Source: Pseudomonas paralcaligenes
GTDB taxonomy: Bacteria; Pseudomonadota; Gammaproteobacteria; Pseudomonadales; Pseudomonadaceae
Reading direction: 5' to 3'
DNA length: 64,000 nt
Assembly (NCBI RefSeq): GCF_019655855.1
Contig: NZ_BPFX01000001.1
Span: forward strand, 85,659 to 149,658
In this document: one piece after another, positions 49,734-59,263 of the stretch
Layout of the letters: every line of letters starts with the position of its first letter
How positions within the stretch are numbered: position 1 is the first letter of the stretch
Position numbers and translations under genes: made by a program
The notes under the pieces: model-generated
What the model saw: only the letters and a program-made list of their open reading frames with translations
Databases searched by the model: none
What the model was told of the DNA's origin: nothing

Positions 49734-49752
49734 AATGCGAGAGATTCTTGTT
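49734..49752 (+). promoter_or_regulatory. Candidate Fur box upstream of the ECF sigma gene
   Basis: AATGCGAGAGATTCTTGTT is similar to AATGAGAATNATTCTCATT and lies about 40 bp before the sigma factor start. Confidence 0.5.
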
Positions 49753-49791
49753 TACTGCTAGCATGCGCGCGCTTTGATTCGGGGGCACGGG

Positions 49792-50325
49792 ATGGTGGCG
49801 GACGCGGACAAGAAGGAGCTGGATGAGCTGTTCATCGACCAGCGCACGGTCCTCGTGCGCATGCTCGCCCGGGTGGTCGGCTGCGCCAGCCTGGCCGAGG
49901 ACCTGGCCCAGGAAGCCTACCTCAAGGTCGCCCAGGCGCTGCCCAGCCGGGAAGTCCGGCACCTGCGCGCCTTCCTCTACCAGACCGCCCAGCACCTGGC
50001 CTTCGACCACCTGCGCAGCCAGCGCAGCAGGCGCCGCTACGAATGCCCGCCGGACGACACCGCGCAGGTCGCCGCGGTGCCCACGCCCCTGCCGGGGCCG
50101 GAATCCCACGCCCTCGGCCAGCAGCAGTGGCAGCGCCTGCAGCAGGTGCTGGCACGGCTGCCGCAGCGGCAGCAGCGTATACTCCTGCTCCACCGCCTGC
50201 ATGGGCTGACCCAGGGCGAAATCGCCAAGCGACTGGATGTATCTCTGAGCACCGTGGAAAAGGATCTTCGTCTTGCCCTGGCAGCCTGCCTCAAGGGAAC
50301 CGACTGGGGGCGCAGCGATGACTGA
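49792..50325 (+). CDS. FecI-type ECF sigma factor
   Basis: 177 residues from ATG 49792 (MVADADKKELDELFIDQRTV). Region 2 with AEDLAQEAYLKVAQ and LYQTAQHLAFDHLRSQRSRR, region 4 with LPQRQQRILLLHRLHGLTQG and LDVSLSTVEKDLRLAL. Iron-starvation sigma factor type that transcribes the adjacent receptor gene. Overlaps the FecR-like gene by 8 bases. Confidence 0.93.
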   Translation: MVADADKKELDELFIDQRTVLVRMLARVVGCASLAEDLAQEAYLKVAQALPSREVRHLRAFLYQTAQHLAFDHLRSQRSRRRYECPPDDTAQVAAVPTPLPGPESHALGQQQWQRLQQVLARLPQRQQRILLLHRLHGLTQGEIAKRLDVSLSTVEKDLRLALAACLKGTDWGRSDD

Positions 50326-51250
50326 GCACGACGCCCGCGCCGAAGAAGAGGCCCTGGACTGGTTCACCCGCAGCCTGGACGGCCCGCTGCCGACGCCTGA
50401 GCAGCAACGCTTCGAGGCCTGGCTGGCGGCCAGCCCCGGGCACGCCCGCGCCTACGAGCGGGTGGCAGGCCTGTGGGGCTCCAGCGACTTCGAACGGGCA
50501 CTGCAGGCCCTGGAACTCGACCTGCACGCCGCCCCTGCCCCTCGCCGCAGCCGCTGGCCGGCGCTGGCCAGCGCCGCCGTGGTGCTGCTCGCCCTCGGCG
50601 GCTGGCTGGGCGACCTGCCGATGCGCTGGCAGGCCGATCACCTGACCGGCGCGGGCGAGCGCCAGCGCATCACCCTGGCCGACGGCTCGCACGTGCTGCT
50701 GGGTGCCGACAGCGCCATCAGCGCCCGCATCGACGACGGCCAGCGCAGCATCCGCCTGCTGCGGGGCGACCTCTACGTCGAGGCCTTCCACGACAGCCAA
50801 CGGCCCCTGCGCATCCAGGCCGAGCGGGCGCGGGTGGAAGTGGTCGGCACGCGCTTCGGCGTCAGCCTGCGCGACGAGGATGTCACCGTGGCCGTGGACG
50901 AGGGCCGGGTGCTGCTCAGCGGCGCGGGCCACGACACCAGCCTGCTGGCCGCCGGCAACTGGCAGCGCCTGCATGACGGCCGCCTCGATGCCAAGCACGC
51001 CGAAGGCGGTGCCGAACGCAACGGCTGGGTAGAGGGCCGGCTGATCTTCCAGGACCGGCCGCTGGCCGAGGTGCTGGACGAACTGCGGCGCCAGCGCAGG
51101 GCGCCCGTCCTGCTGCTGGGCGATGTCGGCCGGCGCCAGGTGAGTGGCAACTACCGGCTGGACGACCCCGACGGGGTGATCGCCGCCCTGGCGCGCATCT
51201 GCGGCGCCGACCTGACTCGCCTGCCGGGTGGGGTAATGATCCTCCGCTGA
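50318..51250 (+). CDS. FecR-type anti-sigma/transmembrane sensor
   Basis: 310 residues, ATG 50318. N-terminal cytoplasmic domain with LDWFTRSLDGPLPTPEQQRF and WLAASPGHARAYERVAGLW, single TM near 88-105 (WPALASAAVVLLALGGWLGD), FecR periplasmic domain with GERQRITLADGSHVLLGADS and VEVVGTRFGV, and a C-terminal secretin-like domain ending GGVMILR. Relays siderophore occupancy of the receptor to the sigma factor. Confidence 0.93.
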   Translation: MTEHDARAEEEALDWFTRSLDGPLPTPEQQRFEAWLAASPGHARAYERVAGLWGSSDFERALQALELDLHAAPAPRRSRWPALASAAVVLLALGGWLGDLPMRWQADHLTGAGERQRITLADGSHVLLGADSAISARIDDGQRSIRLLRGDLYVEAFHDSQRPLRIQAERARVEVVGTRFGVSLRDEDVTVAVDEGRVLLSGAGHDTSLLAAGNWQRLHDGRLDAKHAEGGAERNGWVEGRLIFQDRPLAEVLDELRRQRRAPVLLLGDVGRRQVSGNYRLDDPDGVIAALARICGADLTRLPGGVMILR

Positions 51251-51349
51251 CGGAGCTGCAACACAGTCGCGAAAAAGTTTTACGGGTTCGCTCCGGCCAA
51301 CCCGTCAAGGCGTTCGCAGTTGCATATCATTCCCAGCCCAGAGGCTCCC

Positions 51350-53851
51350 ATGCAGGTATTCGCTCTCAGAACCGTCTTCGGCTGCAGTGCGCTGGCGCTC
51401 GCCGTCAGCCTCGGCAGCGGCCAGTCCGTCGCCGCGCCAGCCGCCGCCGAAACCGCCACCCGGCACGACGCCGTACAGCGCTTCGACATCGCGCCGCAGG
51501 CGCTGGCCAGCGCCCTCAACCAGTTCAGCGCGCAGACCGGCTGGGAAGTCGGCTACGCCGCCGAGCTGGCCCGGGGCGTGCAGTCGCAGGGCGTGCAGGG
51601 CGAATTCCAGCCGGCGCAGGCGGCGGCCCAGCTGCTCGCCGGCACGGGCCTCGGCTTCGATTTCAGCGGGCCGCGCGCCCTCATCCTCAAGCGCCTGCCC
51701 GAAGAACCGGGCGCGCTGGAGCTGTCCACCACCAGCGTGACCGGCACCGCCTCGCTCGGCGGCCTGACCGAGCACACCGGCTCCTACACCACCGGCGCCG
51801 TGACCGTGGGCGGCAAGGCGCCCCACAGCCTGCGCGAGACACCCCAGTCGGTCTCGGTGATCACCCGCCAGCGCATGGAAGACCAGGGCCTGACCAGCCT
51901 GGCCCAGGTGCTCGACCAGACCACCGGCATCACCCTGGTCGGCGGCAACGACGCCAACACCATGATCCTCTCCCGCGGCTTCAACCTTACCAACATCCAG
52001 GTCGACGGCGGCGCACCGGCCTACCGCGAGCAGACCTACGACACCCTGGCCGACACCACCGCCTACGACCACATCCAGGTGCTGCGCGGCTCCGACGGCC
52101 TGTTCGGCGGCACCGGCGAACCCGCCGGCGCGATCAACCTGGTGCGCAAGCGCGCCCTGGCGGAGACGCAGCTGAAGTTCGCCACCTCGGCCGGCAGCTG
52201 GGACAACTACCGCACCGAGGTCGACGTCACCGGCCCGCTGGGTTTCGACGGCGCACTGCGCGGCCGGCTGGCCGCCTCGCACGAGGACAAGCGCTATTTC
52301 TACGACGGCGCGGACAGCGAGAAGCACGTGCTGTACGGCGTGCTGGAGGCGGACCTGACACCGGACACCCAGGTCAGCGTGGGCGGCACCTATGAATGGC
52401 GCGACATGGATGGCTACTGGGAAAACGGTCTGCCGCGCTTCACCACCGGCGATCCGCTGGGCCTGTCGCGCAGCACCAAGCTCTCGGCGGACTGGTCCAG
52501 CAACAACTACAGGAAGACCGAGGCGTTCCTGAAGGCCGACCATCGCCTCGGTGACGACTGGAAGATCAACGCCAGCTTCACCCGGGGTCGTTACGACACC
52601 GAACAGGACCTCGGGCAGATCGAGCAGCCGATCAATCCCGATGACCTCGCCGGCACCAACTTCCAGCGCTTCATCCGCGGCTACACCAACGACCAGGACC
52701 TGTTCGACGCCAACCTGCAGGGCGCCTTCGCGGCATTCGGCCGGAGCCACGAACTGCTGTTCGGCGTGGACTATTCCGATATCAAGCGCAGCTATTCCGA
52801 TCACAGCGACTGGGAGTCGGCGGTGCCCGTCGACATCTTCACCACCGACATCGGCGCGCTGCCGAAGCCGGCCAGGCCGCCGCTGTACTACGAGAACCCC
52901 GACTGGAACATCCGCAAGAGCGGCGCGTACTCGACCCTGCGCCTGCACCTCGCCGACCCGCTGAAGCTGATCGTCGGCGCACGCTACTCGGACTTCGCCA
53001 ACACGGTGAGCGTACTGGTGCCGGCGTTCGGCACCGACCGCAAGAACGGCGGGCGCGAAAGCGGCATCCTCACGCCCTATGGCGGCATCGTCTACGAGCT
53101 GAATCCGGCCTGGTCGCTGTACACGAGCTACGCGCAGATCTACAAACCCCAGACCGAATTCCTGGATCGCGCCTTCGCACCCCTGGAGGCCATCACCGGC
53201 GACACCTACGAGGTGGGCGCCAAGGGCGAACTGTTCGGCGGCCGTCTGAACCTGTCTTCGGCGCTCTACTACACCCAGCAGGAGAACAACGCGATCCAGC
53301 TGTACTACGAGGGTTCCTCGTCGAACAACTGCTGCTACGTCGCGGGCGGGGAAATCGTCAGCAAGGGCCTGGACACCGAGATTTCCGGCGAGCTGGCACC
53401 GGGCTGGCAGCTCACCGCCGGCTACACCTTCAACATCAACGAACAGCGCAAGGTCGGCGACGACACGGCGGTCGGCAAGCCGATCAGCACACAGACGCCC
53501 AAGCACCTGTTCAAGTTCTTCACCACCTACCAGCTGCCGGGCGGGCTGGACGACTGGAAGCTGGGGCTGGGCGCCACGATCCAGAGCCGCAACTACGTCA
53601 GCGGCAATGTCCAGCGGCGCCTCGGCGACGGTTCGCTGAGCCCCAGCACCAACAGCTACGACTACACCCAGCCCGGCTACGCGGTGTGGAACGCGCTGGT
53701 CGAGTACCGCATCGACGAGCACTGGACGGCGGCGCTCAACGGCAACAACCTGCTGGACAAGACCTACTACCAGACGGTCAACAGCAGCGCCAGGGGCAAC
53801 TGGTACGGCGCGCCGCGCAACTACATGCTCACCTTGCGCGGCAGCTTCTGA
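51350..53851 (+). CDS. TonB-dependent siderophore receptor with signalling domain
   Basis: 833 residues from ATG 51350 (AGAGG upstream; another in-frame ATG at 51320 lacks one). Signal peptide ends near VAAPAAA. STN signalling domain about 50-125 (FDIAPQALASALNQFSAQTG), plug with LRETPQSVSVITRQRMEDQG and QVLRGSDGLFGGTGEPAGAI, barrel ending LTLRGSF. An extracellular loop carries NNCCYVAGG. With the ECF sigma and FecR-like genes it forms a complete cell-surface signalling system; the ligand is probably a ferric siderophore of the FpvA/FoxA/FiuA class. Confidence 0.92.
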   Translation: MQVFALRTVFGCSALALAVSLGSGQSVAAPAAAETATRHDAVQRFDIAPQALASALNQFSAQTGWEVGYAAELARGVQSQGVQGEFQPAQAAAQLLAGTGLGFDFSGPRALILKRLPEEPGALELSTTSVTGTASLGGLTEHTGSYTTGAVTVGGKAPHSLRETPQSVSVITRQRMEDQGLTSLAQVLDQTTGITLVGGNDANTMILSRGFNLTNIQVDGGAPAYREQTYDTLADTTAYDHIQVLRGSDGLFGGTGEPAGAINLVRKRALAETQLKFATSAGSWDNYRTEVDVTGPLGFDGALRGRLAASHEDKRYFYDGADSEKHVLYGVLEADLTPDTQVSVGGTYEWRDMDGYWENGLPRFTTGDPLGLSRSTKLSADWSSNNYRKTEAFLKADHRLGDDWKINASFTRGRYDTEQDLGQIEQPINPDDLAGTNFQRFIRGYTNDQDLFDANLQGAFAAFGRSHELLFGVDYSDIKRSYSDHSDWESAVPVDIFTTDIGALPKPARPPLYYENPDWNIRKSGAYSTLRLHLADPLKLIVGARYSDFANTVSVLVPAFGTDRKNGGRESGILTPYGGIVYELNPAWSLYTSYAQIYKPQTEFLDRAFAPLEAITGDTYEVGAKGELFGGRLNLSSALYYTQQENNAIQLYYEGSSSNNCCYVAGGEIVSKGLDTEISGELAPGWQLTAGYTFNINEQRKVGDDTAVGKPISTQTPKHLFKFFTTYQLPGGLDDWKLGLGATIQSRNYVSGNVQRRLGDGSLSPSTNSYDYTQPGYAVWNALVEYRIDEHWTAALNGNNLLDKTYYQTVNSSARGNWYGAPRNYMLTLRGSF

Positions 53852-53867
53852 GCCACGCATGGGGCAT

Positions 53868-53892
53868 GCGCTGCGCGCGGCGCACCCTGCGG
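53868..53892. repeat. Short palindrome between converging genes
   Basis: GCGCTGCGCGCGGCGCACCC, a shortened copy of the GGTGCGC type at 8844 and 47828. Confidence 0.5.
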
Positions 53893-53893
53893 A

Positions 53894-55276
53894 TCACACG
53901 GGGTTGGCGCGCGGGCGCATGGCGGCGAACAGCGGCCGGTAGTCCGTGCGCGACTCCAGGGCGGCGACGAACGCCAGCGCGGCGTCCTGGGCGGGGCGGT
54001 CGATGTGCGCCGCCGCCATGCGCCGGAACTTGCGCTCGAAGTCCTCGTCGCCCATGGGCCTCAGCAGCGAGCCGGGGCCGTCGATCACCTCGCTGGCGAG
54101 TTCTTCGCCATCGGCCAGCGTCACCCGGACCCGGTTCGCCAGGTGCCCGGGGAACAGCCGGGTCAGCGCCGGGTCCTCGTCCACCGTGGTGACGCCCATC
54201 AGGGCGATGGCGCGCGGATCGGCGATGCGCTCGGCGGCGTAGGAGTCGAGGGTGATGTCGCCGTCCAGCAAGGCACGGGCCACGTTGTAGGGCAGGCTGT
54301 GGTCCGCCGTCTCACGGGTCGTGGGCCGCCACTTCTCGGCGTCGGCCAGCACCCGGCGGTTGAACTCCGAGGTCTCGATGCGGATCGCGGTGATGGCGTC
54401 GAGGTCGGCGATCCGCCCGCGCAGGTCGATGGCCGCCCACACCGCGGTGTGCAGTTCGCCGTTGGTGGGGAAGGTCTTGGTCAGCGAGCGGAGGATGGCG
54501 AAGTCGCCGTTCTGCCGGTTGCCGAACGCTTCGACGTCCAGCTCGAATGTGCCCGTCACCTGCCTGAAGAAGCCCATCTCCCCTTCGAACACCGGCGCCG
54601 GCCCGGTCATGCCGTGGCGCGCCAGGCTGGCGGCGAACAGGGCGTTGCGCGCGGCGTTGGCCGCCGAGCAGCCCTTCCAGTCGGACAGCGTGCCTGAGCG
54701 CACCTGGCGCAGCGCCAGGTGCGCGCCGAGGGCGATGTTGATCGCCTGCTCGGTGCGCGCCTCGTCCAGCTGCATCAGGCGCGAGGCAGCGGCGGCCATC
54801 GCCACGTTGATGTAGTTGACGTGGTCCCAACCGCGCTTGTTCAGGCTGGCAGCGTCCTGCAGGCGCATCTGGATCTCGTAGGCGACGACGATGGCGGTGA
54901 CCAGCTCGGCGCCGCACGCGCCTTCCGCTTCCGCCAGCGCCAGGCAGGCGGGAATGCTGTCGCTCGGGTGACCGGGCTCGCGGCCCATGTAGCCGTCGTT
55001 GTAGTCCAGGTAGCGGACCATGGCGCCGTTGGCGAAGGCGGCCAGTTCCGGCGTGGTGCGCAGGTCGGTGCCGAACACCGTGGACGCCGGCTGCGGCGCC
55101 TGCGCGGCCACGGCGATGGCCGCCTCCACCGGGCGCGCGCCGTAGGCGCCGAGGATGCAGGCCAGGCTGTCGACGAAGCGCCGGCGCACGCAGGCGACCA
55201 CCGGTTCGGGCAGGTCGGCGAAGGAAAGGCCGCAGGCGTAGCGGGCGATGCGCCGCGCGAGTGTCGCTTCGGACAT
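53894..55276 (-). CDS. MmgE/PrpD family protein
   Basis: 460 residues. The family includes 2-methylcitrate dehydratase and cis-aconitate decarboxylase. Conserved segments RFVDSLACILGAYGARPV, VRYLDYNDGYMGREPGHPSD and the C-terminal GPGSLLRPMGDEDFERKFR. Last gene of a seven-gene operon, 22 bp after LeuD. Probably dehydrates or decarboxylates a tricarboxylic acid; exact reaction unknown. It is not beside prpB/prpC genes, so it is not the standard propionate-pathway PrpD. Confidence 0.88.
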   Translation of the reverse strand: MSEATLARRIARYACGLSFADLPEPVVACVRRRFVDSLACILGAYGARPVEAAIAVAAQAPQPASTVFGTDLRTTPELAAFANGAMVRYLDYNDGYMGREPGHPSDSIPACLALAEAEGACGAELVTAIVVAYEIQMRLQDAASLNKRGWDHVNYINVAMAAAASRLMQLDEARTEQAINIALGAHLALRQVRSGTLSDWKGCSAANAARNALFAASLARHGMTGPAPVFEGEMGFFRQVTGTFELDVEAFGNRQNGDFAILRSLTKTFPTNGELHTAVWAAIDLRGRIADLDAITAIRIETSEFNRRVLADAEKWRPTTRETADHSLPYNVARALLDGDITLDSYAAERIADPRAIALMGVTTVDEDPALTRLFPGHLANRVRVTLADGEELASEVIDGPGSLLRPMGDEDFERKFRRMAAAHIDRPAQDAALAFVAALESRTDYRPLFAAMRPRANPV

Positions 55277-55298
55277 GGGGAGTCTCCGTCGTTGCGGC

Positions 55299-55907
55299 TC
55301 AGGCGAGCCAGGGGTTGGCGTGCAGGTGCGCGGCCTCGAAGGCGCGGATCTGCTCGGTGCGCCGCAGGGTGCTGCCGATGGCGTCCAGGCCCAGCAGCAG
55401 GGCCTGCTTGCGCAGCGGGTCGATGTCGAAGGGCACGTGCGTGCCGTCGCTCAGGTCGATCCGCTGGGCCTGCAGGTCGACGCTGATCGCGGCGCCGGCC
55501 GGATCGCTCGCGACGCGGCCGACGCGCTGCAGCTCGGCCTCCGCCAGCTGGATCAGCAGCACGCCGTTGCGCTGGCAGTTGTCGAAGAAGATGCCGGCGA
55601 AGCTGGTTCCGATCAGCGCGCGAAAGCCCAGCTGCTTGAGGCCCCACACCGCGTGCTCGCGGCTGGAGCCGCAGCCGAAGTTCGGCCCCACCACCAGGAA
55701 GCAGGCCCGGTCCCAGGGCGCCTGGTTGAGGACGAACCCGGGGTTCGGCACGCCGTCCGCGAGGAAGCGCAGGTCGAAGAACAGGCCGCGGTCCAGGCCG
55801 CTGCGGTCGATGCCCTTGAGGAACTGCTTGGGCATGATCACGTCGGTGTCGACGTTGGCCGCGAGCAGGGGCGCGGCGATGCCGCTGACGGTGGTGAACG
55901 GCTGCAT
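55299..55907 (-). CDS. LeuD-like aconitase-family small subunit
   Basis: 202 residues (MQPFTTVSGIAAPLLAANVD). Swivel domain with NFGCGSSREHAVWGLKQLGF and GIFFDNCQRNGVLLIQL, as in 3-isopropylmalate dehydratase small subunits. One base after its large subunit. In this context more likely to hydrate or isomerise a catabolic substrate than to serve leucine synthesis, since leuA and leuB are not here. Confidence 0.9.
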   Translation of the reverse strand: MQPFTTVSGIAAPLLAANVDTDVIMPKQFLKGIDRSGLDRGLFFDLRFLADGVPNPGFVLNQAPWDRACFLVVGPNFGCGSSREHAVWGLKQLGFRALIGTSFAGIFFDNCQRNGVLLIQLAEAELQRVGRVASDPAGAAISVDLQAQRIDLSDGTHVPFDIDPLRKQALLLGLDAIGSTLRRTEQIRAFEAAHLHANPWLA

Positions 55908-55908
55908 C

Positions 55909-57330
55909 TCAGGCCTCCGGAAGCAGGTGACGGACGTCGACCAGGTGGCCGCTGACGGCGGCGGCGGCGACCATGGCGGGGCTCATCAGGTGGGTGCGCG
56001 CGCCGGCGCCCTGGCGGCCCTCGAAGTTGCGGTTGGTGCTGGAGGCACAGCGGTCGCCGGGAGCCAGCACGTCGTCGTTCATCGCCAGGCACATGGAGCA
56101 GCCGGACTGCCGCCATTCGAAGCCGGCCTCGCGGAACACCCGGGCCAGGCCTTCGGCTTCCGCCTGGTCGCGCACCTGGGTGGAGCCGGGCACGATCATC
56201 GCGCGCACGTGCGCGGCCACCCGGCGCCCACGCACCACCCGCGCCGCGTCGCGCAGGTCCTCGATGCGCGCGTTGGTGCAGGAGCCGATGAAGGCGTGGC
56301 TGATGCGGATGTCGGCCAGCCGCTCTCCGGGCTCCAGGCCCATGTAGCGCAGGGCGCGCTGCAGGTCCTGGCGGCGTATTAGGTCGGCCTCCCCCGCCGG
56401 GTCCGGCACCCGGCCGCCGATGGGCGCGGCCTGGTCGGGGCTGGTGCCCCAGGTCACCATCGGCTCCAGCGCGGCGGCGTCCAGCTCCACCTCAACTTCG
56501 TAGCGGGCGCCCGGGTCGCTGCGCAGCTCGCGCCAGCACTCGACGGCCCGTTCCCACAATGCGCCGCGCGGCGCCCGGGGCTTGTCCCTGAGGTAGGCGA
56601 AGACCTTGTCGTCCGGCGCCATGAAGGCGCCCCGGGCGCCGGCCTCCACCGCCATGTTGCAGATGGTCATGCGCGCCTCGACGCTCAGGGCGTCGATGGT
56701 CGGGCCGCAGAACTCGATGGCGTAGCCGGTGGCGCCGGCGGCGCCGATGCGGCTGATCAGCGCCATGATGATGTCCTTGGAGGCGAGCCCCGGACCGAGT
56801 TCGCCGCGCACCGTCACGCGCATGCCGCGCAGCTTCTTGTAGACCAGGGTCTGGGTGGCCAGCAGGTGCTCGATCTCCGAGGTGCCGATGCCGAAGCCGA
56901 AGGCGCCCAGCGCACCGTAGGTGGTGGTGTGGCTGTCGCCGGCGGCCACCACCATGCCGGGCAGGATGAAGCCCTGCTCGGGCGCCACCACGTGCTCGAT
57001 GCCCTGGCGCCGGTCCAGCACGCCGAACAGCTCCAGGCCGAAGTCGTGGCAGTTCTGCTCGAAGTAGGCGACCTGGCGCGCGCCGCCGGCGTCGGGCATG
57101 GCGGCGATGCGCTCGGGCGCGGTGGGGTTGACGTGGTCGACCACGCACAGCGTGGCGGCCGGCCGCCACACCTGGCGCCCGGCCTCGCGCAGGCCGCTGA
57201 AGGCCTGCGGGCTGGTGTATTCGTTGGCCACCTGGCGGTCGATGTAGAGCAGCACGTGGCCGTGGTCGTCCAGGGTGCAGACGGTGTGGGCGTCGATGTG
57301 CTTCTCGTAGAGGGTTCTGGGGCGGGTCAT
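55909..57330 (-). CDS. LeuC-like aconitase-family large subunit
   Basis: 473 residues. Three cluster-ligating cysteines are present: [13 protein letters not shown] and [12 protein letters not shown]. Also [20 protein letters not shown]. Where typical LeuC has HEVTSPQAF, this protein reads NEYTSPQAF, hinting at a different substrate. The start ATG 57330 has a poor ribosome site and follows a 248-bp gap containing a large inverted repeat. Confidence 0.9.
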   Translation of the reverse strand: MTRPRTLYEKHIDAHTVCTLDDHGHVLLYIDRQVANEYTSPQAFSGLREAGRQVWRPAATLCVVDHVNPTAPERIAAMPDAGGARQVAYFEQNCHDFGLELFGVLDRRQGIEHVVAPEQGFILPGMVVAAGDSHTTTYGALGAFGFGIGTSEIEHLLATQTLVYKKLRGMRVTVRGELGPGLASKDIIMALISRIGAAGATGYAIEFCGPTIDALSVEARMTICNMAVEAGARGAFMAPDDKVFAYLRDKPRAPRGALWERAVECWRELRSDPGARYEVEVELDAAALEPMVTWGTSPDQAAPIGGRVPDPAGEADLIRRQDLQRALRYMGLEPGERLADIRISHAFIGSCTNARIEDLRDAARVVRGRRVAAHVRAMIVPGSTQVRDQAEAEGLARVFREAGFEWRQSGCSMCLAMNDDVLAPGDRCASSTNRNFEGRQGAGARTHLMSPAMVAAAAVSGHLVDVRHLLPEA

Positions 57331-57396
57331 GATGGTTCTCGCGCGTGGGTGGGGGCGGCCGCGGGATGTGATGGGGCGTCTGCGGTGGAGAGCGGT

Positions 57397-57517
57397 CCCT
57401 CACCCCAACCCTCTCCCGGAGGGAGAGGGAGTCGGTCCGAGGTATCAATGGGGCTCGGTGCCGACTCCAACTCCGATCAAGCCCCCTCTCCCTCTGGGAG
57501 AGGGCTGGGGTGAGGGA
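57397..57517. repeat. Large inverted repeat element inside the operon
   Basis: Left arm starts CCCTCACCCCAACCCTCTCC (57397) and right arm ends GGAGAGGGCTGGGGTGAGGG (57517), with internal CTCCCGGAGGGAG and CTCTCCCTCTGGGAGAG palindromes. This resembles a repeat scattered through many proteobacterial genomes (recalled). Confidence 0.85.
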
Positions 57518-57578
57518 GCGTCCCCATCGTTGCCATCCGAGCGGAAATCACAGGGAACCGCGAGATCAGAGCCTTGGC

Positions 57579-57890
57579 TCAGGCGCCCACGCGGGCCAGT
57601 TCCTCGGTCAGCACGTAGCCCCACTGCGCGCCGTGCATGTCGCGGTCGGCCACCGAGCCCTGGACCACCGGGCGCGGCAGGCTGATCTTGATCACGTTGA
57701 GCGGCGCCACGTGGAAGATGCGCACCTGCTCCGGGTCGCTGCGGAACATCGTGGCCATGGCCTGCCCGCTCAGGTGCGGGTCGGCGCACAGGTTGCGGAA
57801 GGTCTCGGCGTCGGCGCAGAAGATGTCGAAGGTCAGCCAGAACGGGCCGGCGCTTTTCGAACGGATTTCGTAACCCTGGGAATGGATCAT
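57579..57890 (-). CDS. DUF4387 protein
   Basis: 103 residues from ATG 57890 (MIHSQGYEIRSKSAGPFWLT). Two bases after the AtuA-like gene. DUF4387 genes usually accompany AtuA-like (DUF1446) genes and the two occur fused, so they probably form one enzyme. Contains FDIFCADAETFRNLCADPHL and VVQGSVADRDMHGAQ. Function unknown. Confidence 0.85.
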   Translation of the reverse strand: MIHSQGYEIRSKSAGPFWLTFDIFCADAETFRNLCADPHLSGQAMATMFRSDPEQVRIFHVAPLNVIKISLPRPVVQGSVADRDMHGAQWGYVLTEELARVGA

Positions 57891-57892
57891 GG

Positions 57893-59260
57893 TCAGGCTC
57901 CTGCGGTGGTGATGTCGAAACGGAACGGGGCCAGCGGGTCGGCCACCACCATCACGTGGTTGAGCACGAACTCGTAGATCAGGCCGCGATCCATGGAGGC
58001 CGGCGACAGCGGGAAGGCGTGGGTCGGCAGGTCCTTGTCCTCGGGCAGCGGGAAATGCAGCATGTACGGGTTGAGCAGGGCCAGGATGTCCTGGGTGCGC
58101 GAGGCCTCGGGGCTGGTGGCGATGGCCAGCACGCCGATCTCCACCGGCTGGCCGACCTGCCGCTCCAGCTCGCCCAGCGCCGAGTTCTTGCCGATGGCAC
58201 GGAACTGCAGGTCGTAGTCCGCCGGGCCGATGCCCAGGTTCTTCTCGATGCGCTGGCGCATCACGCCGTCCAGCAGCGCCAGCCACTCGTCGAAGCGGGC
58301 GATGTATTCCGGCCCGCGCACCACGCTGAGCAGCACCGACTGGTAGCCGGCCGGGGCCGCGCCTTCCAGCTTCACGGTGTAGCGCTCGCTCGGCTCCCAG
58401 ACCGAGCCTTCCACCCGCACGCTGCGCTCGGACACGGCGGTGTAGGTGGCCGCCTCGACGTTCAGCGCGCCGCCCGGCTCGACCAGCAGCAGCGGGTTGC
58501 TGTTCTCGTAGAGCATGTGCGCCATGACCGAGCGCGGGGTGAGCCGCGCCTGTTCGCCGAGGGCGGTGATGGTGAAGCCGCGGTCGTCGATCTCGGCCAT
58601 CACCAGGGCGTCGGCCGGGGTGGTGGTGCACTGGGCGCCGCACTCCATGATCTTGCCCGCGTGCCAGGCCGGGCCGGCCGGCGCGCCGCGCATGATCGGC
58701 AGGCAGGCCAGCACCGCGGTGTCGGTGGCGCGGCCGGCGACGATCACCTCGGCGCCCTGCTCCAGCGCGTGGATGAACGGCTCCACGCCCATCGCCGCGA
58801 CGATGCGCGAGCAGCGCTCGACCAGCGCCTGGTCGATGGGCCGCACCGGGTTGAGCGGCAGCACGCGACCGTCGGCCAGCGCCTGGACCACCGTGGCGGC
58901 CGGTTGCTCGCCATAGATGGCGGCGATCTTCACGGTCTGCCCCAGCTCGGCGGCGACTTCCAGGCACAGGCCGCGCAGCAGGTCCACGCCCGCGTCGGAG
59001 CCGCAGGTGCCGCTGCTGCCGATGATCAGCGGCACGCCCAGCGCGGCGCGCGCCTTCATGTACACCAGCAGCTCGGCCTTGAGCACGGCGGGCGACGCCT
59101 TGGTCTTGCCGGTGCCCAGGTAGTGCGGGCCGGAGTCGGTCGAGCCGCCGTCCATCGCGATCACGTCGGGCTTCTCCAGCAGGGCCTGCTCGAACAGGTC
59201 CAGGCGTATGCCGGAGCCGATGCAGCCGGTGGGGACGAGTACTTTTATCGGTTTTTCCAT
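57893..59260 (-). CDS. AtuA-like (DUF1446) protein
   Basis: 455 residues, ATG 59260 with GAGGAA upstream. Characteristic VLVPTGCIGSGIR, AMDGGSTDSGPHYLGTG, IIGSSGTCGSD and VIVAGRATDTAVLACLP. AtuA was named for acyclic terpene use, but most members, like this one, are in carboxylate operons and have no known reaction. Three bases after the dehydrogenase gene. Confidence 0.88.
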   Translation of the reverse strand: MEKPIKVLVPTGCIGSGIRLDLFEQALLEKPDVIAMDGGSTDSGPHYLGTGKTKASPAVLKAELLVYMKARAALGVPLIIGSSGTCGSDAGVDLLRGLCLEVAAELGQTVKIAAIYGEQPAATVVQALADGRVLPLNPVRPIDQALVERCSRIVAAMGVEPFIHALEQGAEVIVAGRATDTAVLACLPIMRGAPAGPAWHAGKIMECGAQCTTTPADALVMAEIDDRGFTITALGEQARLTPRSVMAHMLYENSNPLLLVEPGGALNVEAATYTAVSERSVRVEGSVWEPSERYTVKLEGAAPAGYQSVLLSVVRGPEYIARFDEWLALLDGVMRQRIEKNLGIGPADYDLQFRAIGKNSALGELERQVGQPVEIGVLAIATSPEASRTQDILALLNPYMLHFPLPEDKDLPTHAFPLSPASMDRGLIYEFVLNHVMVVADPLAPFRFDITTAGA

Positions 59261-59263
59261 GGG

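Noticed and set aside
57397..57517. CRISPR array or tandem repeat
   Set aside because: Two arms in inverted orientation with no regular spacers; it is a palindromic dispersed repeat. No CRISPR-like array was seen anywhere in the window.
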